64,000 bases of DNA from Tenrec ecaudatus (Eukaryota; Chordata; Mammalia; Afrosoricida; Tenrecidae): positions 143,626,025 to 143,690,024 of the forward strand of contig NC_134539.1 in assembly GCF_050624435.1 (NCBI RefSeq), read 5' to 3'. The translations under genes were made by a program, and so were the position numbers. Numbering within the stretch: position 1 is the stretch's first letter; each line of letters opens with the position of its first letter. The notes beneath the pieces are model-generated. The model had not been told where the DNA came from. It did no database searches and was given only the letters and a program-made list of their open reading frames with translations. Shown here in pieces: positions 41,515 to 51,509 of this stretch.

Positions 41515-44012
41515 AGTGGGACCAGACTTCAACCCAGTGCCGCAAGGTGTGAATGCAATATCCTGGGTGGAGTAGGGAAGCAGTGGAGAGGTCTGGGAGG
41601 CTGGCCCCAGCACCATAAATTAAGTGGATTCCTGCCCCTCCCCCGAAAAGAATTTGTTCCAAAGGACGACATTGACTCTGCAGCTCTGGGAGATGGACAT
41701 ATCTGATCAGAGCACACGGGAGCAGATGAAGGGGCAGGAGGAGAGAGTGGAGCACAGCCTGGCCCACCAGGCCGTGAGGATGATGTTCCTGAGTAGAGCA
41801 GCCAGTCCACAGAGAGAACAGCATGGCTGGCCCCACTATGAGTCATGATACCCCTCCGTGACTAAGGGCAATACAGGGGACAGCACCGGAGACATTGTGT
41901 GGGAATTGCACCTGACCTGGTCCCGCAACACCTAGGCAGAGCACTGGGGGAGTGCAGCGGAACAGCAAGGGAATGGAGTGGCAAGGTCCCCAGGGAATGC
42001 TGAAAGTGGACTTTGGGGCCAGGACATGGTGCCCCAACAGACTGGACTGGAAAACGCTCCTAAGGGCAAGCAAACAATCCCTGAACTAACTACAAGCTTT
42101 TCTTTTGTGAAGTGTTTTGTTTTGTTCTTTGTCAGTGGTTTATTTTTGTTGTTTTGTTGTCTGGTTGTATACTGTTGCTTTGTTTTCCCCTGTCTTGTTT
42201 TCGTGCATGTTAGTGTCTCCACAGGTCTGTCTGAATAGGACAGGCTGGATGAACTATCTGGAGGAAAAACAATGGGACCGACAGTTCCGGGGGGGATTTG
42301 GGGTGGGGGTGGGGTAAGGGGGTAAGGAAGGGGTGTCAACAAACACAGGGACAAGGGAACAACATGGGACCCAAAATGGTAGAGAGGGGGGAGTGGCAGG
42401 CCTGGTGGGGAATGATCAAGGGTAAGGTTGCGTAGAGAAGAGGTATAAGCTGTAGCCCAGGTGGGGACGAAGCATGGTAGTAGGGCAGGAGGAAAGTCAA
42501 GGGAAATGGAGAAAAGAGCTAGGAGTCAAAGGGCATTTATGGAGGTCTAGACAAAGACATGTACATGCAAATATATATATGAGGATGGGGAAATAGATCT
42601 ATGTGTCTATATTTATAGGTTAAGTATTAAGGTGGCGGAAGGACCTTGGGCCTCTACTCAAACACTCCCTCAATGCATGAATACTTTCTTTTATTAAATT
42701 GGAATTCTATGATGCTCACTCTCCCGACACAACTGCTGAAGCCAAAGTGGGTGAACAAGTAAATGTGGTAAAGAAAGCTGATGGTGCCCAGCTATCAAAA
42801 GAGATAGTGACTGGGGTCTTAAAGACTTGAAGATAAACAAGCGGCCATCTAGCTCAGAAGCAACAAAGCCCACATGGAAGAACACACCAGCCTGTGTGAT
42901 CAAGTAGTCCCGAAGGGATCAGTTATCAGGCATCAAAGAACAAAAAAATCATATCATTGACTGCACACCTCCATGATAGGATCGCTGAAGACAAATGGGT
43001 GCATAAGCAAATGTGGTGAAGAAAGCTGATGGTGCCCGGCTATCAAAAGAGATAGCGTCTGGGGTCTTAAAGGCTTGAAGGTGAACAAGCGGCCATCTAG
43101 CTCAGAAGCAAAAAAGCCCACATGGAAGAAGCACACCAGCCAGTGTGATCATGAGGTGCCCAAGGGACCAGATATAAGGCATCATGCAAAAAAAAAAAAA
43201 GATTTAAGTGTGTGTATGTATGTGTATATATGTGTATATATATCATATCAAATGAAGGGGGAAGTGCAGAGTGGAGACCCAAGGCCCAAGTGTCGACCAA
43301 TGGAGATCCCTTCATAGAGGGGTTTAGGAGAGGAGATGGGTCAGTCAGGGTGCGAGGGAGTACCGATGAAGAACACAGCTTTCCCCCAGATCCTGGATGT
43401 TTCCTCCCCCCAACTACAATGATCCGAATTCGACCTTGCAGGGCTGGATAGGGCAGAGGTTGTACACTGGTGCATATGGGGGCTGGAGGCACAGGGAATC
43501 CAGGGTGGATGATACATTCAGGATCAAGGGTGTGAGGGGCGAGGCTGGGAGAGTGGAGGGTGAGTGGGTTGGAAAGGGGGAACTGATTACAAGGATCCAC
43601 ATGTGACCTCCTCCCTGGTAGATGGACGGCAGAGAAGGGGGGAAGGGAGACTCCGGATAGGGCAAGATATGACAAAATAACAATGTATAAATTACCAAGG
43701 GCACATGAGGGAGGGGGGAATGAGGAGGGAGGGGGAAAATAAAAGAGGACCTGATGCAAAGGGCTTAAGTGGAGAGCAAATGCTTTGAGAATGATTGGGG
43801 CAGGGAAGGTGCGGATGTGCTTTATACAATTGATGTATGTATATGAATGGGTGTGATAAGAGTTGTATGAGCCCCTAATAAAATGTAAAAAAAGAAAAGG
43901 AAAAGAAAATGATTAGGGCAAAGAATGTACAGATGTGCTTTATACAATTGATGTATGTATATGTAAGGATTGTGATAAGAGTTATATGAGCCCCTAATAA
44001 AATGTTTTTAAA
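41515..44012 (+). mobile_element. L1-type 3' region inserted in L1 ORF2 with 16-bp TSD
   Basis: A 2.5-kb insertion is flanked by aaaagaatgaagcagt on both sides (41499-41514 and 44013-44028), a perfect 16-bp target-site duplication. Order inside: a unique-looking 5' block, T/G-rich block, 'ggaccgacagttccgggggg', 'catgtacatgcaaatatata', two tandem copies of the 'gctatcaaaagagatag' module (about 42690-43190), a TG-rich spacer, polypurine tract and terminus. The terminus is duplicated: 'aataaaatg' occurs at about 43878 and again at 43998. The long minus-strand open frame (43759-43097) is fortuitous. Confidence 0.93.
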
Positions 44013-44223
44013 AAAAGAATGAAGCAGTGCCGGTACCTCACACCATATACAAAAATGAAGTCAAGATGGGTCAGAGACCTAAATGCAAACCACAAATTAT
44101 AAAGACCAACAATGAAAAAATAGGGGCAAACTTAAAGTCCCTAACACAAGGCAAAGCACACTATCAACCTAATGAAAAATATCTGCAGTCAAATGTAGAA
44201 GGCACAGTAAGAAACTGGGACCT

Positions 44224-44504
44224 GGGAGACAGAGAAGGCGGGTAAGGGAGACTCTGGATAGGGCAAGATATGACAAAATAACAATCAATAAATTATCAAG
44301 GGCTCATGAGGGAAGGGGGAGCAGGGAGGGAGGGGGAAAAAAAGAGGACCTGATGCAAAGGGCTTAAGTGGAGAGCAAATGCTTTGAAAATGTTTAGGGC
44401 AAAGAATGTACGGATGTGCTTTATACAATCGATGTATGTATATGTATGGATTGTGATAAGAGTTGTATGAACCCCTAATAAAATGTAAAAAAAAAAAAAA
44501 GAAG
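44224..44504 (+). mobile_element. short L1 3' end inserted in L1 ORF2 with 15-bp TSD
   Basis: Flanked by aagaaactgggacct (44209-44223) and aagaaactgggtcct (44505-44519), one mismatch. It contains only the last 260 bp of the family: 'gagactctggatagggcaag', polypurine tract, 'gcttaagtggagagcaaatg', terminus and a poly(A) of about 17. It is a textbook 5'-truncated L1-mediated insertion. Confidence 0.93.
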
Positions 44505-44904
44505 AAGAAACTGGGTCCTACTAAAAATATGACATTTATGCATATCAAAAGACTTCATCAATGTGTCATCGGGGAACCCACAGATTGGGAAGAAATAATC
44601 AGTAATAAAACATCAGATGAAAGGGGGTTAATCTCCAAATGTGCAGAAAACCACAACAGTTTAACAAGACAAATACAAACAGCTCAATCAAAAAATGGGC
44701 ACAAGACAGAAAGAGAAAATTTATCAAAGAAAACATTCAGGGAGCCAACAACCATATGAAGAAATGTTCATAATCCTTAGCAATAAGAGAAATACAAACG
44801 AAAACAAGCTTGCACCTCACAGTAACACTTGGAACAAATGCCAGAAAGGATGTGGAGAGAATGGAACCTTTTTACATTGCTACTGAGCCTGCAGATGGTA
44901 CTTC

Positions 44905-45225
44905 CTTACACAAACACAAATGAGGGGAAACCCATCTCAGTGATCAGCACACAACCACACACACACAGCCTCGGGGGAGGAACAACAGAAACCATGGGGG
45001 AAGGGAGACAGCGGTCGGTGCAAGACATGACAATAATCATAATTTAGAATTTATCAAGGGGAGGGAGGGAAAAAAAGAGGAGCTGATACCAAGGGCTCAA
45101 TAGAAACTAACTGTCTGGAAAAGAATGTGACAACATATGTACAAATAGGCTTGATACAATTGATGTATTGATTGTCATAAAAGTTGGGAGAGCCCCCAAC
45201 AAAATGCTCTTTTAATAAAAATAAA
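44905..45225 (+). mobile_element. L1 3' end, sense, third insertion
   Basis: From about 44960 ('gaggaacaacagaaacc') to 'agcccccaacaaaatgctc' and A-rich tail. The polyadenylation hexamer is decayed. ORF2 sequence resumes after it. I could not define a clean duplication. Confidence 0.78.
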
Positions 45226-45384
45226 TACAAATAATAATTTTATAACCCCTATGATCCAGCAATAACTCTACTGCTTTTATACCCTAAGGAACAAAGGATA
45301 CAACATGAACGCTATGTCGACTGCAGAAATTTCCATAATAGCAAAAACATGAAGAGGGGCGGTGGGTAAAAGGGAACTGATGTC

Positions 45385-45740
45385 AAGGAGTTTAAGAAGG
45401 AAAAGTTTTGTCTTTTGCTATATAAGCCACATTTATTTTCTGGTTTTTTCTTATAACAATGGCATTATTAAATATTTATCTTTTGACTAGTTTTGTTAAG
45501 CATCGTTAAGCATTTTGTTCTCTAATTTTGTCCATATTTTGTTGTGTTTTAGAGAGTTGCCATTCCTTTTTATTGATGCGTAATATTCCATTGTATATGA
45601 ATATACCAGTTCGTTTATTCCTCTATAATATGATTTGTTGGTTTTTCCCATGTTTGTTTTTACCATTTTACTGGTAACTAATACAGATGTCTCGTTCCAT
45701 AGTTCATTCACATCATTGTATCATTGCTTCAGTTTCAAAC
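45385..45740 (-). mobile_element. old L1 3' end, antisense
   Basis: Landmarks 'cattcctttttattgatgcg', 'taatattccattgtatatg' and 'ataatatgatttgttggttt' are antisense L1 ORF2/3' UTR. The minus strand reads YTMEYYASIKRNGN, close to the usual L1 end. Confidence 0.82.
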
Positions 45741-45827
45741 AGTCTCTTCCTTCTTACACTCCAGTCATCACACATCTCAAGACTTGTGAATCAATATTGA
45801 TAACGGCGAGGCTATTGGCTCCTAATA

Positions 45828-46045
45828 GTAGCTCTGGTGGGGTAGTGAGTTACTCATTGGCTACTAACCGCAAGGTGGACAGTTAGAAGCCACCAGCCGC
45901 TCCATGGTAGAAAGAGGAGGCTTTCTGGAGAGTTACAGTCTTGGAAACCCACAGGGGCAGTTCTGCCCTGTCTTAAAGGATTCCTATGAGTTGGAACCAA
46001 CTCGCTGACAGTAAGTGAGGTTTTGAGTTTTTATTGGACCCTGAT
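45828..46045 (+). mobile_element. AfroSINE, sense, full-length
   Basis: Well preserved: 'gtagctctggtggggtagtg', 'ctaaccgcaaggtggacag', 'ccaccagccgctccatgg', 'cttggaaacccacaggggca', 'atgagttggaaccaactcgc', tail 'gtgaggttttgagttttta'. Confidence 0.92.
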
Positions 46046-47277
46046 GAACTCGTGAAGCAGGAGTTTTTCAAATAGCTGAAAGCTGAATTGAGCATTGAAA
46101 AATGGTGAAGTATTTGGGAAATAAAAAATTTTCAAAGCTTTATCTTTAGTACTATTCAATCAGAGATGTCAATACTTTCAGATTTATGAGAATATTTGAT
46201 GGATGACATAGAAGTCAAAAGTAAAACAAAATGAAGAAATAAGATTTGCCACTCGTACATAACTAATCTCTCTCAAGAGAACATATTAGATTATTAAATC
46301 AAGTATATGAACATGCAGTTCTGATGGAACACAAAAGTAGAAAAACTGTTTTGTAAGTGATTTCAATTTATTGAATCCTGACACTTGACCAAATGGTGTT
46401 TGAAAAGCTCTGGGTAAAAGATAAACACACCAACATCTTCGAGATGGCATTCTAAATCAATGATTTTTGTGTCTGAGAAATATTAGATAATAAATATATT
46501 TGAAATGTGACTATTTCAAATAGCAATATGGAGCTGGAATAGCTTACCATTTCTAAATTGTTATCATTATCAGAGGGGCTGAGAATTTCATACCATGAAC
46601 AATGTCATTGGCATGAAGAGAAGCTCTCTGTGAAGTCTACACATCACCCAGTGACCACCAATTCCAGGGAATTCACTGGCTTCGTTTAAGGCAGATTTCC
46701 AAAGCGCATCATCAGTGAGTACTACCCAAAGACCGCTCGACCCCCTCAACCAAACTTTATTATTAGAATTAGTCTTATTAGACTAATACTTATTAGAACT
46801 AGTCTACGAACAATTTGCATGCACGCTTGTATCACTCGGTAAGAGTTTTGCGATGCAGCCTAGTTTATGTAGAGATGAAGAAGAAGGTATTGCGTTTCTG
46901 AGTCGCACGCTGAGTTTAATATTTATTTCTGTTACTCTGCTGATTGCCCAATCTCTGCCCACGACAGAGGTTTTGTAAAGATAAAATGACCTCACCAGCA
47001 TAAGCACTTAACACACGAGAAAGGACTCATTGTTGCCTTTACTGATGTGATTACTAGTGATTGCCATTAGTCTTGTCGATATAAGGAAATGAATTACACG
47101 AAGTGTAATTTCATATAATTATATTACATCTATGTGGGCCACAACAATGTGCATTCGCATGATTTTGGTCCAGAGGGGTAAAGAAAACACGGATAAATTT
47201 GTATCTTGTTGACCTGAGACTTTACTTCTGATGTATTGTGCAACTTTACACAAATAACTTCCCTTTCCTGGGTCTGA
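46046..47277. other. AT-rich non-coding DNA upstream of MILR1
   Basis: About 1.2 kb without young repeats, AT-rich, with no open frame of interest. Being repeat-poor and close to MILR1, it is a reasonable place for regulatory sequence, but nothing specific is visible. Confidence 0.4.
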
Positions 47278-47355
47278 CTGGCACCGCCCATCAATATTGC
47301 TAACTGGCACCGCCCATCAATATTGCTAACTGGCACCGCCCATCAATATTGCTAA
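47278..47355. repeat. 26-bp tandem repeat, three perfect copies
   Basis: The unit ggcaccgcccatcaatattg plus 'ctaact' starts at 47280, 47306 and 47332. The copies are identical, which suggests recent expansion. The CACCGCCC core resembles a GC-box/KLF-type site, so three such sites are stacked. Confidence 0.95.
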
Positions 47356-47640
47356 CAGCTGTGAGTTGCACTTCCCCTGGTCTCATCTGCCAGCTCCCAA
47401 CCCCGGCCAGAGGTAGGTTTCAAGTACAGAAGTGATCCAGACTTTTGTTGAAAGGCCCAGTCCTCCCAGGCACCCCGGTTCGCCAGGACCCAACCTGCCC
47501 TCTACTGGCAAGGGTGGACGAGCCGGTGATGGAAACGCCCTACATCCGTCCCTGATGCCAACCTCAAAGTTCTCTTTTGCAGAAACGCTGGCACTGAGGG
47601 GCATCCGCAGAGATTAAATCTGTGTTTCGTTTTCCCCTCA
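47356..47640. other. GC-richer stretch, no gene assigned
   Basis: It differs in composition from its AT-rich neighbour. A pyrimidine tract and AG at 'agttctcttttgcag' (about 47568-47582) could be a splice acceptor on the + strand, followed by a short open stretch. I have no support for an upstream MILR1 exon here. Confidence 0.3.
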
Positions 47641-47725
47641 GGAGCCCTAGTGGTGCAGTGGGTTGTACACCGAGTTGTTAGCCACACAGTCAATGGTTCA
47701 AACCCACCAGTTCCATGGACAGCCC
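47640..47725 (+). mobile_element. AfroSINE head, sense, truncated
   Basis: Only the tRNA-derived 5' part is present: 'aggagccctagtggtgcagtgg' to 'ggttcaaacccaccag'. The head-only form is unusual here. Confidence 0.85.
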
Positions 47726-48004
47726 CTTGTTATTTCAATATTCTTTGCAGCATCGTAACCCAAGCGCATCAATTCTACTGCAGTCTTCCTTATTTATGGT
47801 CCAACTTTCCCATGCAGATGAGGCAATTGGCTTGTAGTCTTCCAAGTGACCTCTGCGCCGTTTCATACTTTAAATAACTCACTGTCCGTTCCAGGCAGCT
47901 TTGCGTCGAGGACTGTGAATGAAGGTAGTCGTCAGGGTCAGGTGCAGGGCTGTGGGGGTTTTTCGTCACTTTATTTTTTGAGGTGGGAGAGGTAGTTTTA
48001 AATG

Positions 48005-48245
48005 CATGGGCTCCTTTCCTCCCCTTTAAAAAAATCATTGTACTGGGGGCTCATACAGCTCTTATCACAATCCATCCATGCGTCCATTGTGTCAAGCACA
48101 TTTGTACATTTGTTGCCATCATCATTCTCAAAACATTTTCTTTCTACTTGAGCCCTGAGTATCAGCTCCTCATTTTTCCCCTCCTTTCCCCCTCCCTCAT
48201 GAACCCTTGATAATTTAGAAATTGTTATTATTTTTCCATGTCTTC
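48005..48245 (-). mobile_element. L1 3' end, antisense
   Basis: 'aaaaatcattgtactggggg' to 'ttgataatttagaaattgtt' and 'ttccatgtctt', the last 240 bp of the family. It lies about 600 bp upstream of the MILR1 start codon. Confidence 0.88.
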
Positions 48246-48848
48246 CCCCCTTTTATGGGGACCTAATTGCGTTGGTTAAAAGCAGCGAACCGGTTGTTCT
48301 TTGGCATATCCCCTCGCCAAGCGTAACTGTCTTGAGACGCTGTAGGTGGGCAAGCTTGATTGTTGGAACCGAAACGGGAACCTTAAACAAACACCGCCCT
48401 CGGAATACCATTGTGAGTTTGCTGCCAAGTGTAGATGCTGCCCTTCACAGATAAAGCTTGTGACCATTTTGTATGGCTTGTCCGGAAGCTTCCATAAATC
48501 TTATGTTTTCGTAAAATATTTTTTGCTATTCTACTTTGCCTTTGTACAATTTGAAAGAAGAAAAAGAAAGAAAGCACAATCTAGTGCATCTCTCTCTCTT
48601 CTAGAACTCTTAAAGGAAACAACCAGCGATATTGTGCAAAGCATACACAGGCCCCTCAATTTCCTTAGCTCACTCAAAGAAGGAAGTTCTCTTAGTGGTT
48701 CGCCGCTGCCTAGCAGCTCAGTCTCCTTTGACGTCTTCAGTGATTCACTGAGGAGAACGTGGTGTCACTTGATCGGAGGTACTTCTTCCATGGTGACAGA
48801 GAAGAACCAGCTATCATTTTGCAGCGTGAATCTCCAAACCAACGCACC
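48246..48848 (+). promoter_or_regulatory. MILR1: candidate MILR1 5' flank, promoter and 5' UTR
   Basis: This repeat-free interval lies between the L1 end and the MILR1 start codon. It has no CpG island and no clear TATA box, as expected for a leukocyte-restricted gene. AGGAAGT at 48681-48687 fits an ETS/PU.1 site. TGACGTC at 48729-48735 is a CRE-like half site. An ATG at 48790, out of frame with the main start, opens a frame that overlaps it, so it could act as a uORF if transcription starts upstream of it. The transcription start is not visible from sequence. All site calls are motif-level inference. Confidence 0.35.
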
Positions 48849-48942
48849 ATGTGGAAGAGGACTTTGCTTGTGTTCCTTGTCTCTCTTTCCGTTGCAAACA
48901 CTGTGCTGGACAAGCCGAAGGAGTCAAAGAGGAAGACAAATG
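48849..48942 (+). CDS. MILR1: MILR1 exon 1 (signal peptide), partial gene
   Basis: Coding exon 1 of mast cell immunoglobulin-like receptor 1 (Allergin-1), an inhibitory Ig-superfamily receptor on mast cells and other myeloid cells that dampens IgE/FceRI-driven degranulation. The ATG at 48849 has A at -3. It encodes 31 residues: a short basic start (MWKR), a hydrophobic core (residues 5-16) forming the signal peptide, then a charged linker ending ESKRKTN. The exon ends in phase 1 at AATG/gtaagt, a consensus donor. Joined to exon 2 it gives KTNE at the junction, matching the same position in human MILR1. No other in-frame ATG lies just upstream. Intron 1 is 4644 bp and packed with RTE. The gene continues beyond exon 2, off this window. 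Confidence 0.88.
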
Positions 48943-49559
48943 GTAAGTTTCAGCTACCTTCTTCCTACTAGAAACGTTTTCATCGAAATGGTGACAGTGT
49001 CAACTTTAAACATGACCTTTCATGAATATGTCTCTGATTTTAGATAAACAGCCAGCGGGGTATGTTTGTTTGTTTGTCTGTTTCAGTCACCTACAGTTTA
49101 AAATGGAATTCTCTCAGGGAGCAGAGGAGGAGCATTTCCCCCAGGATTCAGAGTCAAAAGATTGATAGTGTTTTTACAATGAAATGTCTCCTTCTCTATT
49201 TTTTAAATCAGAACACCAACACACAATCAATGTGAAATAACCCAAGCGACATTAAAAATGCATATTGGGAGGTAGTTTTTCATCACAGAGCTAGACTGCC
49301 CTGGTCCTCAACCTGGTTCTACATTTATGCTATGTCACTGGAGGTACCAGGTGCGACCACTTTAAGCTTATGTAGTTTCATCTGTGAAGTGGGCACCATT
49401 CAAGCACCTATCTGGGAGTGCGCGTATGAGTCGTTAGTGAGAAGGCCCAAATGCTCCTCAGCACGATGGCTAGGGGGTGGTGAGCCTTCTTTCAGTGTTA
49501 CCCAAGTTTGACGTTGCTACCCTGGAAAAATGTGGAAGACCTGTTACCCTGCCCCCACC

Positions 49560-49990
49560 ACCTCTCTCCTCTCCCACTTCCAGAGGCAACTGCTATGAAC
49601 AGTCAGTCATGCAATGTCCTAGAACACACTCTCTCGTGTGACTTTTTGTTTTGTTAGGACGTGTAGATTTAGCTTATTCTTTCAACAACTACATTTTATT
49701 TCATTAATTCATTTAACCATCCCCTTTTAAAGGAACATGCATTAACTACTCTTAAAAACAGGCATTTTGGTCATATGTTATATGTCATTATGCACATATA
49801 ACCTCATGTCGGTCATAAAATCCTAGAAGTAAAATTGCCTTGTAGACATGGCTACCTGTGGCCAATCATCTTGTAGATTTGTGCCAATCTGGTGAATGGA
49901 AGTGACTTTCCAATGTTGCTTTAATTCACATTTGCCTCGTGGTTTATTATTGGCGTATCTTTTCAACTAGCATTTCCACGCGGAGGGAAT
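49560..49990 (-). mobile_element. old L1 3' remnant, antisense
   Basis: Landmarks in diverged form: 'aaatcctagaagtaaaattgcc', 'ccaatcatcttgtagatttgtg', 'ggtttattattggcgtatc'. Ancient. Confidence 0.6.
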
Positions 49991-50064
49991 TTGGGGGCGG
50001 CTATTTGGTTAGAAGGAGAAAGCTAGGTCTTGTCTTGAAGTTGGGCTAGCATAAGAGTAGTAGG

Positions 50065-51505
50065 TGTGTCATTGTTGGGTGCCATCGAGCTGACTCCCAT
50101 GAGCCAGAGAGCCAAACACTGCCCACTGTTTGGTTGCCAGTAGGAGTTCATTGTGGAAGCTAACATTCAGTTGCATGGGGTAAACGATGCCATTTGATAA
50201 TGTCTGCACGGTGTTGGATCACCTTCTTTGATATGAGCATGAACAAGGCTCTCTCCCAGCCAGCTGGCCAGGCCTGACTGATTTTTTGGCACAGGTGAGT
50301 GAATGCGTCCAGTGTTTCGTTTGTTGAAACACTTCAGCTGGTATTCTGTCATTTTGGGGAATCTTGTTTTACCAGTGCCTGTAGTGTAAGCTGGGGTTTC
50401 ATCCACCAACACAATTGGTCTTGGATTTTATGCTATCTCCTGCCATGGTCGAACATCACACAATTCTTTTTGGTATGCCGACTGCATATTCCTTCCATTT
50501 CTTTGGATTCTTTGTTACTTGCGCACTATTTTCCCAATGGAATCCTTCAATATTGTCACTTGAAACTTGATTTTTTTTCTTGCGTTCCTTCAGCTTGTGA
50601 GGTGTCCAGCGTGTTCTTCCTTTGGGCTTTCTAGCCTCGCGTCTTTGCATATTTCACTATAATTTGCTCCAACATTTCTCCCATTTGCATGCAAGAGTAA
50701 TCGCCAGAGTTTCTTCATAGATCCAATTGGGTCTTGTCTTTCTTTCCTGGCATTTTAGTAACCTCTGGCTTTCTTTGGGACAAAGAGGAAGCTACTCCCT
50801 CTTGGAAAATGTCATATTCTCGGAACGCTCCGAGGGCAATGTTACCCTTTCGTATGGGGCCGCTGGGAGTCGGGATGGACGCGTGTAACACTGAGTTTGT
50901 TGCTTGGCTTTGCTTTCTTCGTGTGTGGAGTCCACGTCATTCCACAACCCCTCCGGTCTTCACTCATTAGCATGCAGTGTGTGTCAAATGTGCTCGTAGA
51001 TGGTCTCTAGATTTAGGCGGAATATACTCAAGGGTGCGCTTTGGCTCTCATGGACTGTTTTCATGATCTTCAATTTTAACGTAAAGTTGGATATGAGCAA
51101 TGAATCATCTGCTCCACAACTGGCACCTGGGCCTGTGATGCAAATGATACTGAGCTTCTTCAACATCGTCTCCCACAAGATAGTCTACCCGATTCCTGTG
51201 TAGTTCATCTGGGGAGGGCCACGTGTAGAGTCATCTTCTGTTGTGAAAAAGTATACCTAATTCACAGATTGTTGTTGGTGAAAAAGCCTATTATGTAATA
51301 TCAGGTGTCTTTTCCATCATATTTCCCAATTACTGCTTTATCTTTGTTCAAAACTTTTGCATTCCACTCACCAGTAATTACCAATGCTTCTTGATTACAG
51401 GGTGGATCAATTTCAGATGGCAGAACTTGGTAAAAATATTCCATTTCTTCAACTTTGGCATTAGTGATTGGTGCATCCATTTAAGTAATAGTTGTTAACT
51501 GACCT
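50065..51505 (-). mobile_element. RTE-clade LINE, antisense
   Basis: The run includes 'ttgttgaaacacttcagctgg', 'attccttccatttctttgg', 'ttcaatattgtcacttgaaac', 'gttccttcagcttgtgagg', 'ttttgcattccactcaccagtaattaccaatgc' and 'ttggtaaaaatattccatttcttc'. These are shared with antisense RTE copies at 12.5-14.4 and 24.0-24.8 kb. Stops and indels throughout. Confidence 0.85.
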
Positions 51506-51509
51506 TCCA

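Larger units (their letters stand above)
40640..45355 (+). mobile_element. L1 ORF2 remnant (RT to C-terminus), sense, three insertions
   Basis: At 40660-40735 the sequence codes the RT stretch FSPLLFNIVLKLARTIR. 40760-41510 continues through the downstream ORF2 region with frameshifts. The reading resumes at 44029 (YLTPYTKMKSRWV-type segment), again at 44520 (ending near 'aatgccagaaaggatgtgga') and finally at about 45235-45350 ('tgatccagcaataactctac'). Insertions at 41515-44012, 44224-44504 and about 44905-45225 break it. It is heavily mutated and inactive. Confidence 0.88.

Noticed and set aside
43097-43759. 220-codon minus-strand open frame
   Set aside because: It lies wholly within the antisense strand of the L1 3' region. 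Parts of its reading recur in other copies with different breaks, so it is a by-product of the repeat.
45828-45920. tRNA gene
   Set aside because: The A/B-box-like sequence belongs to the tRNA-derived head of an AfroSINE followed by the SINE body, so it is not a tRNA gene.
47278-47355. Possible CRISPR-like array
   Set aside because: The units are directly adjacent without spacers and the DNA is mammalian, so it is a simple tandem repeat.
1-48000. PECAM1 exons on the minus strand
   Set aside because: I looked for Ig-domain and cytoplasmic-tail patterns of PECAM1 and saw none. The gene probably lies beyond the left edge.
48346-49047. 233-codon open frame over the MILR1 start region
   Set aside because: It is out of frame with MILR1, runs through the splice donor into the intron, and has no recognisable domain. 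The MILR1 frame in the same place has signal peptide, donor and homology.
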